Assembly (NCBI RefSeq): GCF_900141735.1
Contig: NZ_FQYO01000003.1
Coordinates: 248,001-312,000 of the forward strand
DNA: 64,000 nt
Source: Wenxinia saemankumensis
GTDB taxonomy: Bacteria > Pseudomonadota > Alphaproteobacteria > Rhodobacterales > Rhodobacteraceae
Direction of reading: 5' to 3'
Part shown: positions 8,198 through 16,518 of the stretch, in pieces
Position numbering within the stretch: position 1 is the stretch's first letter
How the letters are laid out: each line of letters opens with the position of its first letter
Notes under the pieces: model-generated
Databases searched by the model: none
Seen by the model: the letters and a program-made list of their open reading frames with translations, nothing else
Told to the model about the DNA's origin: nothing
Program-made: the position numbers and the translations under genes

Positions 8198-8841
8198 GCA
8201 ACTGGGTCTTCACGCCGGAGGTGCCGGCCCATCTCGATACGGTGGACGGGGCGCGCTACCGGGTGCGGCGGATCTTCTGCATCGGGCGCAACTACGCGGC
8301 CCATGCCGCCGAGATGGGGAACGAGGTCGACCGCGCGGCGCCGTTCCACTTCACCAAGACGCCGGATCACCTGGTCCGGTCCCCGGCAGCGACGCCCTAT
8401 CCGAGGGGCACGGCCGACCTGCACCACGAGATCGAATACGTGATCGCGCTGGGCGAGGGGGGCGCGGTCTGGGGCCATGCGACCGGCCTCGACATGACGC
8501 GGCGCGACCTGCAGGGGCAGGCCAAGGACAAGCGGCGCCCCTGGGATGCGGGCAAGGATTTCGAGGGCAGCGCGGTCATCGGCCCGCTCTCGCGGCAGGC
8601 CCCCGCGCCGGGGGCCCGGATCACGCTGGAGGTGGACGGGCAGGTGCGGCAGGACGCGACGCTGGACGAGATGATCCACGACGTGCCGGCGCTGCTGCGC
8701 TACCTTTCCGGGCTGCACGAACTGGGGCCCGGGGACCTGGTGATGACGGGGACGCCCGCCGGGGTCGGCGCGGTCGGTCCCGGGGCGCGGCTGGTCGGGC
8801 AGGTCGCGGGGCTGGAGCCGGTGGACCTGACGCTGGGCTGA
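8194..8841 (+). CDS. Fumarylacetoacetate hydrolase-family protein (possible ureidoglycolate lyase)
   Basis: The 215-residue FAH-fold protein contains IFCIGRNYAAHAAEM, the acidic metal-binding set around LHHEIEYVIALG and DMTRRDLQ, and the family end motif GDLVMTGTPAGVG. Enzymes of this family use a divalent metal to cleave C-C or hydrate acyl-pyruvate-type substrates. It is coupled to puuD by an ATGA overlap, so it very likely acts in purine breakdown. Family assignment is firm. Ureidoglycolate or another late ureide as substrate is inference; acylpyruvase activity is the alternative. Confidence 0.85.
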   Translation: MSNWVFTPEVPAHLDTVDGARYRVRRIFCIGRNYAAHAAEMGNEVDRAAPFHFTKTPDHLVRSPAATPYPRGTADLHHEIEYVIALGEGGAVWGHATGLDMTRRDLQGQAKDKRRPWDAGKDFEGSAVIGPLSRQAPAPGARITLEVDGQVRQDATLDEMIHDVPALLRYLSGLHELGPGDLVMTGTPAGVGAVGPGARLVGQVAGLEPVDLTLG

Positions 8842-9074
8842 ACGGGGGCGGGGCCGGGGAGCGGCGCCGGGCGATCCGGCACGCACCCGCACGGCGGACC
8901 TGCCGGGTCTGCCGCTGCGGTCCGGCTCCGGGCGTGGGCACCGTCGACGGAAGATGGCGGCAGGTTGCCTCGCCGGCGGGGAAACCCCGGGGGCCGGATG
9001 CCGTCCCCCGGATCCTGCCGGGGCGGGCGAGGCTGGGGTGATCCCCGTGGCCGGGGCGGCGCGCAGGAGGCGAG

Positions 9075-9850
9075 CGTTAACAGCAGGTTACCTTCCCCGC
9101 GGGGAAGGGGAGCCGGTTCCCGTCCGGGAGATCCTGCCCGGGCCGAGGAGACCGGGGAAAGGGCGAGCGCCTCCCGAGGGGGCGGCCGAACGGTGTCCCG
9201 AGGCCGTTTGCGGGGAGCTGGCGCGAAGACGACCGGCCTTGACAACAGGTTGCCTTCCCCGCGGGGAAAGGGGGCGGCGGGAGCGCCCCGAGGCGCCGGT
9301 CAGAGCCGGTAGGTCTCCCGGGGAACAGGGCGCGTTCGCCCGCATCCTTTGAAGAAGGTGGCCGCAGTCTGCCCCGGGGCCGGATCCGGGGGGGGGAAGG
9401 GCCCGGGGCCGGTCGAGGTGGGAAAGGCCCGGCGCCGGGCCCGAAGGGGGAAGGCCGGGGCGAAGGAGCGCAACGCTAACAGCAGGTTACCTTCCCCACG
9501 GGGAAGGTGCCGCCTCGCCTCACGGCGGCCCTCCCTCGCGGCGCCGGTCCCGGGCAGGGTCCGGGTGAGAGGGCCCCAGGGGCCGGTCGAGGTGGGAAAG
9601 GCCCGGCGCCGGGCCGGAGGGGGGAGGCCGGGGCGAAGGAGCGCAACGCTAACAGCAGGTTACCTTCCCCATGGGGAAGGTGCCGCCTCGCCTCGCGGCG
9701 GCCCTCCCTCGCGGCGCCGGTCCCGGGCAGGGTCCGAGGGGGAAGGCTGAGACGAAGGAGCCTAGCGTTAACAGCAGGTTACTTTCCCCGCGGGGAAGGC
9801 GGAGCCTCGCCTCGCGGCGGCCCCTTCGCGGCGCCGATCCCGGGGCCGGA
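9075..9850. repeat. Array of five TTAA-N7-TTAC / palindrome repeats
   Basis: The 1,089-base gap 8842-9930 holds five copies of TTAACAGCAGGTTACC (or close variants) followed by the 18-base palindrome CCTTCCCCGCGGGGAAGG. Palindromes lie at 9091-9108, 9253-9268 (with 9269-9271 degenerate), 9490-9507, 9663-9680 and 9782-9799. The last three copies sit in longer tandem units of about 173 and 119 bases that also share flanking CTCGCGGCGGCCC-type sequence. Copies 1 and 5 match the alphaproteobacterial CtrA pattern TTAA-N7-TTAA with one mismatch. No gene is supported in the gap. Palindromes could form transcript hairpins ending the puuD-FAH operon. Confidence 0.85.
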
Positions 9851-9930
9851 TCCGGGACCAGGGTCCGGGGGCAGGGTCCGGGGGCGGGGCCGCGCCGTGC
9901 CCGGCCGGCCGCCCGCCCGCCTGTGGGGGC

Positions 9931-10896
9931 CTAGTCCCGCGCGAAGGCCCAGCGGGTCACGGCGCGGTATTCCTCGCCCGGGACCAGCAGGATCGACGGG
10001 AAGGCGTCGTGGTGCGGCGCGTCGGGCCAGGCCTGCGCCTCGAGCGCGAGGGCGCAATAGGGGGCGTAGCCGCCGGCCGGCTTGCGCCCGTCCCAGACCT
10101 GCAGGCCGGTCTCGGTGGTCGAGATCCGCAGCGTGGTGCCGGTGCCGCCCCGCAGGGACGCGACCTCGCGCAGGTCCTGCCTCGTGTCCGAGAGGCAGAG
10201 ATTGTCGTCCGCGACGAAGTCCCCCATCCGCAGCACCTTGCCCGTGCGGCAGTCGAGACCCGTCTCCTCGACCGGCAGGATGCGGCCCGTGGGGACGGTG
10301 TCGGCATCGACCTCGGTCACGTGATCGGCGTCGACGGTCAGGGTCCAGCCCTCCCACGTGTCGCTGTCCTCGACGCGCCAGTAGGAATGGTTGGCGCAGT
10401 TCATCAGGGTCGGCGCGTCGGTGGTGGCGGTGACGGTCATCGTCAGCGCGCCGCCCCGCAGCTCGAACACCGCCTCGATCCGGCGGTTGCCGGGAAAGCC
10501 GCCCTCGCCGTCCGGCAGGTCGACCGCCAGATGGGCGAAGCCGTCGGCGGCCTCGACCACCTGCCAGACCTTGTTCCAGGTCCCGGCATCGCCGGAATGG
10601 AGCGTGACGCGGCCGTCCTGGTTGCCCTCGAACGAGACCTCCTCGCCGTCGATCGTGGCGCGGGCGCCGCCGATCCGGTTCACCACCGGGCCGACGAGCG
10701 CGCCGTGATAGCCCATCTCGCCTTCGTAATCCCGAAGGGACCGCGCGGGCAGCGTCAGGTCGTGATCCACCCCCTCCAGCCGGACGGAATGGATCCGCGC
10801 GCCGAAAGTGCAGAGCAGGACGGTCAGGTCGCCCTCGGACAGCTCGATCAGGCGGGCGGTGTCGCCGGCGGCGGTGGTGCCCCAGTCGGTCATCAT
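9931..10896 (-). CDS. Aldose 1-epimerase (mutarotase) family protein
   Basis: The 321-residue protein belongs to the galactose mutarotase family. It has GHALVGPVVNRI-like GALVGPVVNRIGG, the substrate region VTLHSGDAGTWNKVW, and CANHSYW containing the catalytic-type histidine. A late ALEAQAWPDAPHHDAFPS segment carries the expected glutamate. It interconverts sugar anomers. Adjacent start codons at 10896 and 10893 both fit; I used the first. It is the distal gene of a minus-strand operon with lactonase, aldolase, kinase and dehydrogenase, where it would supply the beta-anomer for oxidation. The lactonase gene ends 14 bases upstream of it. Confidence 0.9.
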   Translation of the reverse strand: MMTDWGTTAAGDTARLIELSEGDLTVLLCTFGARIHSVRLEGVDHDLTLPARSLRDYEGEMGYHGALVGPVVNRIGGARATIDGEEVSFEGNQDGRVTLHSGDAGTWNKVWQVVEAADGFAHLAVDLPDGEGGFPGNRRIEAVFELRGGALTMTVTATTDAPTLMNCANHSYWRVEDSDTWEGWTLTVDADHVTEVDADTVPTGRILPVEETGLDCRTGKVLRMGDFVADDNLCLSDTRQDLREVASLRGGTGTTLRISTTETGLQVWDGRKPAGGYAPYCALALEAQAWPDAPHHDAFPSILLVPGEEYRAVTRWAFARD

Positions 10897-10910
10897 GGTC
10901 GTCGGTTCCT

Positions 10911-11774
10911 TCAGAGAATGACGCGGGGTTCGGGCCGGCCGGCGATGCCGAGATCGGCGGGGAGGTCCACCGCGAAGGTCTGGCCCGCCCGGGGGTCGTC
11001 GGCGAGGTCGGCCTCGCCCAGCCCCTCGGCGGCGCTGGTGCAGAAGAGCGTGCGGTAATCCGGCCCGCCGAAGGCGGGGCAGGAGGTCTGCCGCGCGGGA
11101 AAGTCTACGGCCCGCAGGAAGGTGCCGGCGGGGTCGTAGCAGGCGACGCGGCCCGACCCCCATTGCGCGTTCCACAGGTTGCCGTCCGCATCCGTCACCG
11201 CGCCGTCGGGGTTCAGCCCCTCGCCGTTCAGGTCGAGGAAGATCCGCGGCTCGCCCGCGGGCCAGCCGTCGGCATCGAGGTCGACTGTCCGGATCACCCG
11301 CCGTGCGGTACAGGCGTGGTAGGCCGTACGCCCGTCCGGGGCGAAGCAGATCGCGTTGGTGATCGACAGGCCCGACCACATCGTCCGCACCTCGCCCTTG
11401 TAATAGCGGTAGATCGACCCGGCATCGGCCTCGGCATGCTTGCCCATCGTGCCGTACCAGAAGCCGCCCATCGGGTCGGCACGCCCGTCGTTCGAGCGCG
11501 TCACCTCGTTGTCCGCCTCGATCTCGGCCACGTCCTCGGTCGCGCCACTCTCGAGGTTCAGCACCGTCAGCCCGGTCTCGGTCGCGATCAGCAGCCGGTC
11601 CCGGTCGATCCAGCCGGCGGCCGAGGCGATGCGGTCCATCTCCCAGTGGCGGCCGGTCGTGTGCAGCTTGCGGCCGAGGATGTCGAACCAGAAGAACTGC
11701 GCGCGCTCGGGGTGCCAGAAGGCGCCCTCGCCCAGCAGGCAGTTGGTGTCGTCGTGGATGCGGACCTCGGTCAT
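10911..11774 (-). CDS. SMP-30/gluconolactonase-family sugar lactonase
   Basis: The 287-residue protein is a six-bladed propeller lactonase of the SMP-30/Cgr1 family. LLGEGAFWHP near the N-terminus carries the metal-ligand glutamate. SNDGRADPMGGFWYGTM and NPDGAVTDADGNLW carry the conserved Asn and Asp ligands. It hydrolyses an aldonolactone, here probably galactono- or arabinono-lactone made by the neighbouring dehydrogenase. Its ATG overlaps the aldolase stop by four bases (ATGA), so the pair is translationally coupled. Substrate is inferred from the operon. Confidence 0.9.
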   Translation of the reverse strand: MTEVRIHDDTNCLLGEGAFWHPERAQFFWFDILGRKLHTTGRHWEMDRIASAAGWIDRDRLLIATETGLTVLNLESGATEDVAEIEADNEVTRSNDGRADPMGGFWYGTMGKHAEADAGSIYRYYKGEVRTMWSGLSITNAICFAPDGRTAYHACTARRVIRTVDLDADGWPAGEPRIFLDLNGEGLNPDGAVTDADGNLWNAQWGSGRVACYDPAGTFLRAVDFPARQTSCPAFGGPDYRTLFCTSAAEGLGEADLADDPRAGQTFAVDLPADLGIAGRPEPRVIL

Positions 11775-12388
11775 GCGGCGGCTCCTTCCCGGGCTTCGTC
11801 ATAGGCGGCCACGATCGCGCGGGCGCGGTCCGCGACCTCGCCGGCGGTCAGGCCAGGCGCGTAGAGCGCCGTGCCGATCCCGAACCCCGCCGCGCCCGCT
11901 TTGATCCACTCGCCGAAATTCCCGGCCCCCGCCCCGCCGACGGCATAGACGGGCACGTCCGGCGGAAGGACCGCCTTCATCGCCGTCAGACCGGTGGGGC
12001 CGATCTGGCTGGCGGGAAAGAGCTTCAGGCCCGTCGCCCCCGCCTGCAGCGCAGCGAAGGCCTCGGTCGGGGTCATCACGCCGGGCCAGCTCTCCATCCC
12101 TGCGGCGACGGTGGCGCGGATCACCTGCGGGTCCGCATTGGGCGAGACGACGATGCGCCCGCCCGCCGCCCTGACGCGCGCGACCTCGTCCCCGGTCAGG
12201 ACCGTTCCGGCGCCGATGGTGGCCCGGTCCCCGAACGCCGCCGCCATCCGGCCGATGCTGTCGAAGGGATCGGGCGAGTTGAGCGGCACCTCGATCGTCT
12301 CGATCCCCGCCTCGATCAGCGCCGCGCCGATCTCCTCCGCCTCCTGCGGGCGGATGCCCCGCAGGATCGCGATGATGTTGCGCCTCAT
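11771..12388 (-). CDS. dgoA: 2-dehydro-3-deoxy-6-phosphogalactonate aldolase
   Basis: The 205-residue class I aldolase cleaves 2-keto-3-deoxy-6-phosphogalactonate to pyruvate and glyceraldehyde 3-phosphate. Features are the N-terminal IIAILRGI, the ETIEVPLNSPDP strand, GAGTVLTGDEV, and GLKLFPAS with Schiff-base Lys122. The KDPG aldolase (Eda) is a close relative, but adjacent dgoK and the LNSPDP motif favour the galactonate form. Start ATG 12388. It lies between dgoK and the lactonase in the same operon. Confidence 0.92.
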   Translation of the reverse strand: MRRNIIAILRGIRPQEAEEIGAALIEAGIETIEVPLNSPDPFDSIGRMAAAFGDRATIGAGTVLTGDEVARVRAAGGRIVVSPNADPQVIRATVAAGMESWPGVMTPTEAFAALQAGATGLKLFPASQIGPTGLTAMKAVLPPDVPVYAVGGAGAGNFGEWIKAGAAGFGIGTALYAPGLTAGEVADRARAIVAAYDEAREGAAA

Positions 12389-12410
12389 CCGGCTCCTCCC
12401 GTCGTGGTCC

Positions 12411-13298
12411 TCAGGCGGTCAGCGCCGCATGCGCGGCGGCCAGCCCGGCGAGCGTGGCGCGGGTCGCGTCCGACCGCTCGACGGGGACAGACTGGACCGC
12501 CAGCGCGCGGAGATAAAGGTCCGCCTGAACCCCGTCGCCCAGAACGGCGACGCGCTGCCCCAGCCAGTAGGGCTTCGCCGACGCGATCTCGGCCCCGATC
12601 AGCAGGCCGGACAGGCGCGCCCGCGCGGCGCCGGGGGCGGGATCGGACAGCAGGCTCTCGGCCCGCAGCGAGAACAGCCGGTTCGCCAGCCGCTCCGGCC
12701 GGTCGAAGCCCTGTTCCAGCCCCGCCTCGAAGGCCGCGTCGTCCCATCCGTCGGTCAGCGAGTGGCGCAGGACGGAATGCTGCCCGAGCACGGCGAACAT
12801 CTCGCCCGTCATGTAGGTCTGGAAGCTGACCACCTCGTCCACGCTGACATGGGCCCACTTGGTATGGGTGCCCGGCAGGCAGAGCACGCCGTCCCAGTTG
12901 CGGTGCAGGGCGAGGTGGCCGGCGATCTGCGTCTCTTCCCCCCGCATCACGTCGGCGGGGTCCGCCTGGCTCATGCCCGGCACGATATGGACCGAGAGGC
13001 CGGGCGTGCGGGTCGGCGCGCGGACGAGGCCGCTGGCCGAGGGCTTCGCCGGGACGGGAATGTAGGGCGCCTCGATCCAGCCCTGGCGGGCGCCGACCAT
13101 GCCGCAGGCGACCACGGTGACGGGCGGGGCCGCCCAGTCGCCCGCCGCCTCGATCAGCGCGTCCTCGAAGGCCTGCGGCCCGTCCAGCCGGCCCATGCCC
13201 CGGTCCGACCGCCGCTCCCCGACCGGGGCGCCGTCCTTCATCGCCCAGAGCCGCAGGTTCGAGGTGCCCCAGTCGCAGGCGATCCAGTCGGGTGTCAT
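12411..13298 (-). CDS. dgoK: 2-dehydro-3-deoxygalactonokinase
   Basis: The 295-residue kinase phosphorylates 2-keto-3-deoxygalactonate before aldol cleavage. It has the DgoK N-terminal CDWGTSNLRLW phosphate-binding loop, CGMVGARQGW, and LPGTHTKWAHV. I chose ATG 13298, where the family's start WIACDWGTS follows immediately; an upstream in-frame Met at 13334 would add a non-conserved extension into the dehydrogenase gene. It is spaced 10 bases after the dehydrogenase gene. Length is normal for the family. Confidence 0.93.
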   Translation of the reverse strand: MTPDWIACDWGTSNLRLWAMKDGAPVGERRSDRGMGRLDGPQAFEDALIEAAGDWAAPPVTVVACGMVGARQGWIEAPYIPVPAKPSASGLVRAPTRTPGLSVHIVPGMSQADPADVMRGEETQIAGHLALHRNWDGVLCLPGTHTKWAHVSVDEVVSFQTYMTGEMFAVLGQHSVLRHSLTDGWDDAAFEAGLEQGFDRPERLANRLFSLRAESLLSDPAPGAARARLSGLLIGAEIASAKPYWLGQRVAVLGDGVQADLYLRALAVQSVPVERSDATRATLAGLAAAHAALTA

Positions 13299-13308
13299 GC
13301 AATTCCCC

Positions 13309-14079
13309 TCAGGCGCCGAACTCGACGCCGGCATCGGCGATCAGGCATTGCCCGGTGATCGAGCCCGAGGCGGCGGAGGCGAGGAAGAGGGTCGGGCCGA
13401 CCATGTCCTCGGGCTTCAGCTCCACCTTCAGGCACTGGTCGTCGATCATCGCCTGCTTCGCCTCGTCGTCGATCCACTTGTCCAGCTGCTTGTCGGTCAG
13501 CACCATGCCGGGGGCAAGGCAGTTCACGCGGATCCCGGCGGTGCCGTAGTCGCGGGCGAGCGCGCGGGTCAGGCCGACGATCCCCGCCTTCGACGTCTCG
13601 TAGGGGACCATGCCGGGCGCGCCCTGCTTGAAGGTGATCGAGGTGTAGTTGACGATCCGCCCCGCGTGGCCGCGCGCCTTCATCGCCTCGGCCGCGTGCT
13701 GGGCGGCGAAGAACTGGTGGCTGAGGTTGATCGCGATCTGGCTGTTCCAGTCGTCCTCGCCGATCTCGCCCACGTCGTAGCGCATGTCGTTGGCGGCGTT
13801 GTTCACCAGCACGTCGAGCGCGCCATGCGCCGCCGCCGCCTGGTCGAGGGCGCCGGTCAGCTCGTCCTTGCGGGTCGCGTCGCCCTGCACGAAGAGCGGG
13901 CGGATGCCGGTCCTGCGCTCCATCTCGTCCACGAAGTCCGAATAGTCCGACCGGCCGATGAAGCCGACCTTCGCGCCCTGCCGCAGGAAGCCCTCGGTCA
14001 GGGCCGCGCCGATGCCCGAGCCGCCGCCGGTGATGAAGACCGAGGCCCCGTCGAGATCGGGATAGGTGGGTTGGGTCAT
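13309..14079 (-). CDS. SDR-family sugar dehydrogenase (galactose/arabinose 1-dehydrogenase-like)
   Basis: The 256-residue short-chain dehydrogenase has the cofactor motif TGGGSGIG, NNAAND, a catalytic Ser in NYTSITF and YETSK. Position at the head of the dgoK-dgoA-lactonase-mutarotase operon suggests it oxidises D-galactose (or L-arabinose/D-fucose) at C1. Substrate specificity within SDRs cannot be read from the sequence, so the sugar assignment is contextual. No aldonate dehydratase is in this cluster, so that step must be encoded elsewhere. ATG 14079 directly precedes the family N-terminus and lies 14 bases from the soeC stop. Confidence 0.85.
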   Translation of the reverse strand: MTQPTYPDLDGASVFITGGGSGIGAALTEGFLRQGAKVGFIGRSDYSDFVDEMERRTGIRPLFVQGDATRKDELTGALDQAAAAHGALDVLVNNAANDMRYDVGEIGEDDWNSQIAINLSHQFFAAQHAAEAMKARGHAGRIVNYTSITFKQGAPGMVPYETSKAGIVGLTRALARDYGTAGIRVNCLAPGMVLTDKQLDKWIDDEAKQAMIDDQCLKVELKPEDMVGPTLFLASAASGSITGQCLIADAGVEFGA

Positions 14080-14093
14080 GGATGCATGCCTTC

Positions 14094-15023
14094 TCAGCTG
14101 GAGGGTCCGGTCTGGCTACCCATGCGGGGGCGCATGAGTTCCGTTCCCGGCGTGCCGACGCGGCGGCCGTAATAGAGCCCGACCACATGCTCGGCCTCGG
14201 CGAAGAAGAGCCAGCGCCCCGCCGCCACGCCCGCGAGGTGGGACAACGCGGCCAGCGCCAGCGCCGCCGGGTGCCACGAGAGGAGGAGGACGAGGATCGG
14301 CAGGGCGAAGCCGAGGGCGAGACAGAGGAGTCGCAGCTGCGCCGCGCGGCGCCGGGCGACGACGTAGACCATCTCGTCCAGCAGGTAGTTGGGGCCGGTA
14401 TGGGGCGGCTCGAACTGGCGCACCCGGCCGGGCAGCCGGGTGGCGGTGTTCATGTCGGTGCCGGAGCGGGCGAAGCGCCGGTCGCCGTCGAGGAAGACGT
14501 AGGCCTGCAGCGCCGCGCCGATCGCGAGCAGCGGCAGCGCCGCCGGCGGCAGGCCGGCGAGGATCGCGCCCCCCGCGAGGGCATGGGCGCCGAAGAGCGC
14601 GGGCGTGGACCAGTGGCGCCAGCGGGGCACCGTCCGCATCTGGGTGTAGATCATCGCCGTGCAGGCGAGCGTCGCCGCCGCGCCCGCCGCGCCGAGGATC
14701 CCCAGCGGCCAGAGCCACAGGTCGAGGAAGACGAGGCCGGCGGCGTAGATGGCGAGGACCGCCAGGGTGGCGATGGCCGCGATCCCCTCGCGCGAGAGCC
14801 AGCTCGTGCGCCATTGCGTCAGGGCGAGGGGCGCCCGCTCCGGATGGCCGAGATGGAAGACCGAGGAGACGAGGCCCCCCGCCGCGAGCGCATAGGCCAG
14901 GGCGAACCAGGCGAATCCGGCCCAGCCGGTCGGGGCGGGCAGGCCGAGCCCGAGGAAGACCAGCAGCCCGAACCCCGCGCCCGAGAGCGTCGTGAAGGCG
15001 ATGATCGACGGGGCGGGGTTCAT
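14094..15023 (-). CDS. soeC: Membrane anchor subunit of a SoeABC/DmsABC-type molybdoenzyme
   Basis: The 309-residue integral membrane protein of the DmsC/NrfD-like family has about eight hydrophobic segments (FTTLSGAGFGLLVFLGLGL, FAWFALAYALAAGGLVSSVF, LGFALPILVLLLS). Early SSVFHLGHPERAPLAL is typical of the family and probably contacts quinone or heme. It anchors SoeAB at the cytoplasmic face and passes electrons from sulfite to quinone. I chose ATG 15023 (MNPAPSIIAF); the open frame upstream reads only low-complexity repeat. It is separated from soeB by an unusual 691-base repeat-filled spacer. Confidence 0.85.
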   Translation of the reverse strand: MNPAPSIIAFTTLSGAGFGLLVFLGLGLPAPTGWAGFAWFALAYALAAGGLVSSVFHLGHPERAPLALTQWRTSWLSREGIAAIATLAVLAIYAAGLVFLDLWLWPLGILGAAGAAATLACTAMIYTQMRTVPRWRHWSTPALFGAHALAGGAILAGLPPAALPLLAIGAALQAYVFLDGDRRFARSGTDMNTATRLPGRVRQFEPPHTGPNYLLDEMVYVVARRRAAQLRLLCLALGFALPILVLLLSWHPAALALAALSHLAGVAAGRWLFFAEAEHVVGLYYGRRVGTPGTELMRPRMGSQTGPSS

Positions 15024-15180
15024 GCGCCGGCCCCGGGCCCCGGGGCGCCGGCCCGATGCCCTGCCCGGGGCGGGCGGAAAAGGCGGCCGGTCCCGTTCCC
15101 GGGCCCGCCAGGACGGACGGCCGGGCCCGGGCGGCCGTGGAGGGCGCCCTCGCCCGGACGGGGGCGGGAAGTCATGGCGC

Positions 15181-15640
15181 CGGGGCGAGCATGGGAGGGA
15201 CCCGTGAGGCCGGGCCGGAAAAGGGGGCACCCGGCGCCGGGGCATGTGCGCGCGCTCGCGCCGCCGGCACGGGCACGGGCAGGCATGGTGCCGGAACGGG
15301 CAGGCATGGCGCCGGCACGGGCGCGGGCAGGCACGGCGCCGGGGCGAGCATGAAAGGGACCCGTGAGGCCGGGCCGGGAAAGGGGGCCTCCGGCGCCGGG
15401 GTGTGCGCGGGGCCTCGCGCCGCCGGCACGGGCGCGGGCAGGCATGGCGCCGGCACGGACAGGCATGGCACCCGCACGGGTGCGGGCAGGCATGGCGCCG
15501 GCACGGGCGCGGGCAGGCACGGCGCCGGCACGGGCAGGCATGGCACCCGCACGGGTGCGGGCAGGCATGGCACCCGCACGGGTGCGGGCAGGCATGGCAC
15601 CCGCACGGGTGCGGGCAGGCATGGTGCCGGCACGGGGTGT
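15181..15640. repeat. Minisatellite between soeC and soeB
   Basis: A 159-base unit starting CGGGGCGAGCATG occurs at 15181 and 15340. After it, degenerate GGCATGG-CACGGG-GCGGGCA units lead into three near-perfect tandem 27-base copies (15541-15567, 15568-15594, 15595-15621). The repeat is in frame on both strands, so long open frames run through it. These are low-complexity (for example repeated PAPVRVPCL), and I treat them as non-coding. The flanking 15024-15180 and 15641-15714 hold no gene. Confidence 0.85.
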
Positions 15641-15714
15641 CGTGGCGCGGGCCTGGGTGCTCGCGGCGGCAGGGCGGGCGCGGAGGCTCATGGCGGAGGG
15701 GCGGTCATGGCGGG

Positions 15715-16476
15715 TCACGACCCCGCCCCCGGCATCCTGGCCAGCGTCCGGTCGAGCCAGCCGAGGAAGCCGCGCGGCTCTTCGGTCACCCGCTCGAGAT
15801 ACGGGGCCAGCAGGTCGAGATCCGGCGCCTCGTCCTTCGGCCGGGGGGGCAGGTACTGGTTTACCGGCCGCGTGCCCTGTTCGGGCATCAGGTCGACGCC
15901 GCCCCGTTCCGCCACGAGACGCGACACATCGCTGCCGGGATCGCCCAGATCGCCGAAATGCCGCGCCCCGGCCGGGCAGGTGCGCACGCAGGCCGGCACC
16001 CGGTCCACCTCCGGCAGGGTCTCGTTGTAGATCCGGTCGACGCAGAGCGTGCACTTCTTCATCACGCCCTCGGCCGCGTCCATCTCGCGCGCGCCGTAGG
16101 GGCAGGCCCAGGCGCAGAGGCCGCAGCCGATGCAGGCCGCCTCGTTCACCAGCACGATCCCGTCCTCGGCCCGCTTGTAGCTGGCGCCCGTCGGGCAGAC
16201 GGTGACGCAGGGCGCGTCCTCGCAATGGAGGCAGGATTTCGGGAAATGGACGAGCCGGGCCGCCCCCTCCTCGGGCTGGATTTCGTAGGAATGGACCCGG
16301 TTGAGGAAGGTGCCGGACGGCTCGGCCCCGTAGGGCTGCTGGTCCGAGAGCGGCGCCCCGTAGCCTTGCGTGTTCCAGCCCTTGCAGGCGACGACGCAGG
16401 CGTGACACCCGACACAGGTGTCGAGGTCGATGACGAGGCCGAGCTTCACCTCGGAGGGCGGGGGGAGGGCGGTCAT
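15715..16476 (-). CDS. soeB: 4Fe-4S ferredoxin subunit of a SoeABC/DmsABC-type molybdoenzyme
   Basis: The 253-residue protein is the electron-transfer subunit. Four cysteine groups are visible: CVGCHACVVAC starting at Cys21, CLHCEDAPCVTVCPTGA, CIGCGLCAWACPYGA, and CTLCVDR paired with CVRTCPAGA. That is enough for four 4Fe-4S clusters, as in DmsB and SoeB. It would carry electrons from SoeA to SoeC. ATG 16476 (MTALPPPSEV) is chosen because the upstream continuation is compositional Arg/Pro/Gly-rich sequence. There is no Tat signal, consistent with a cytoplasmic complex. Confidence 0.9.
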   Translation of the reverse strand: MTALPPPSEVKLGLVIDLDTCVGCHACVVACKGWNTQGYGAPLSDQQPYGAEPSGTFLNRVHSYEIQPEEGAARLVHFPKSCLHCEDAPCVTVCPTGASYKRAEDGIVLVNEAACIGCGLCAWACPYGAREMDAAEGVMKKCTLCVDRIYNETLPEVDRVPACVRTCPAGARHFGDLGDPGSDVSRLVAERGGVDLMPEQGTRPVNQYLPPRPKDEAPDLDLLAPYLERVTEEPRGFLGWLDRTLARMPGAGS

Positions 16477-16518
16477 CGCGCGTCGCGCCCCCCGGCGTCG
16501 CGGCCTCGGCGGGCCGCC

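Noticed and set aside
9075-9850. Possible CRISPR array because of regularly spaced repeats and palindromes
   Set aside because: Intervals are uneven (about 117-235 bases) and the sequences between repeats are themselves similar copies, not unique spacers; no cas gene is present.
15172-15633. A 153-codon minus-strand frame with repeated PAPVRVPCL
   Set aside because: It is a translation of the 27-base minisatellite; the repeat is open in several frames and there is no ribosome site or family match.
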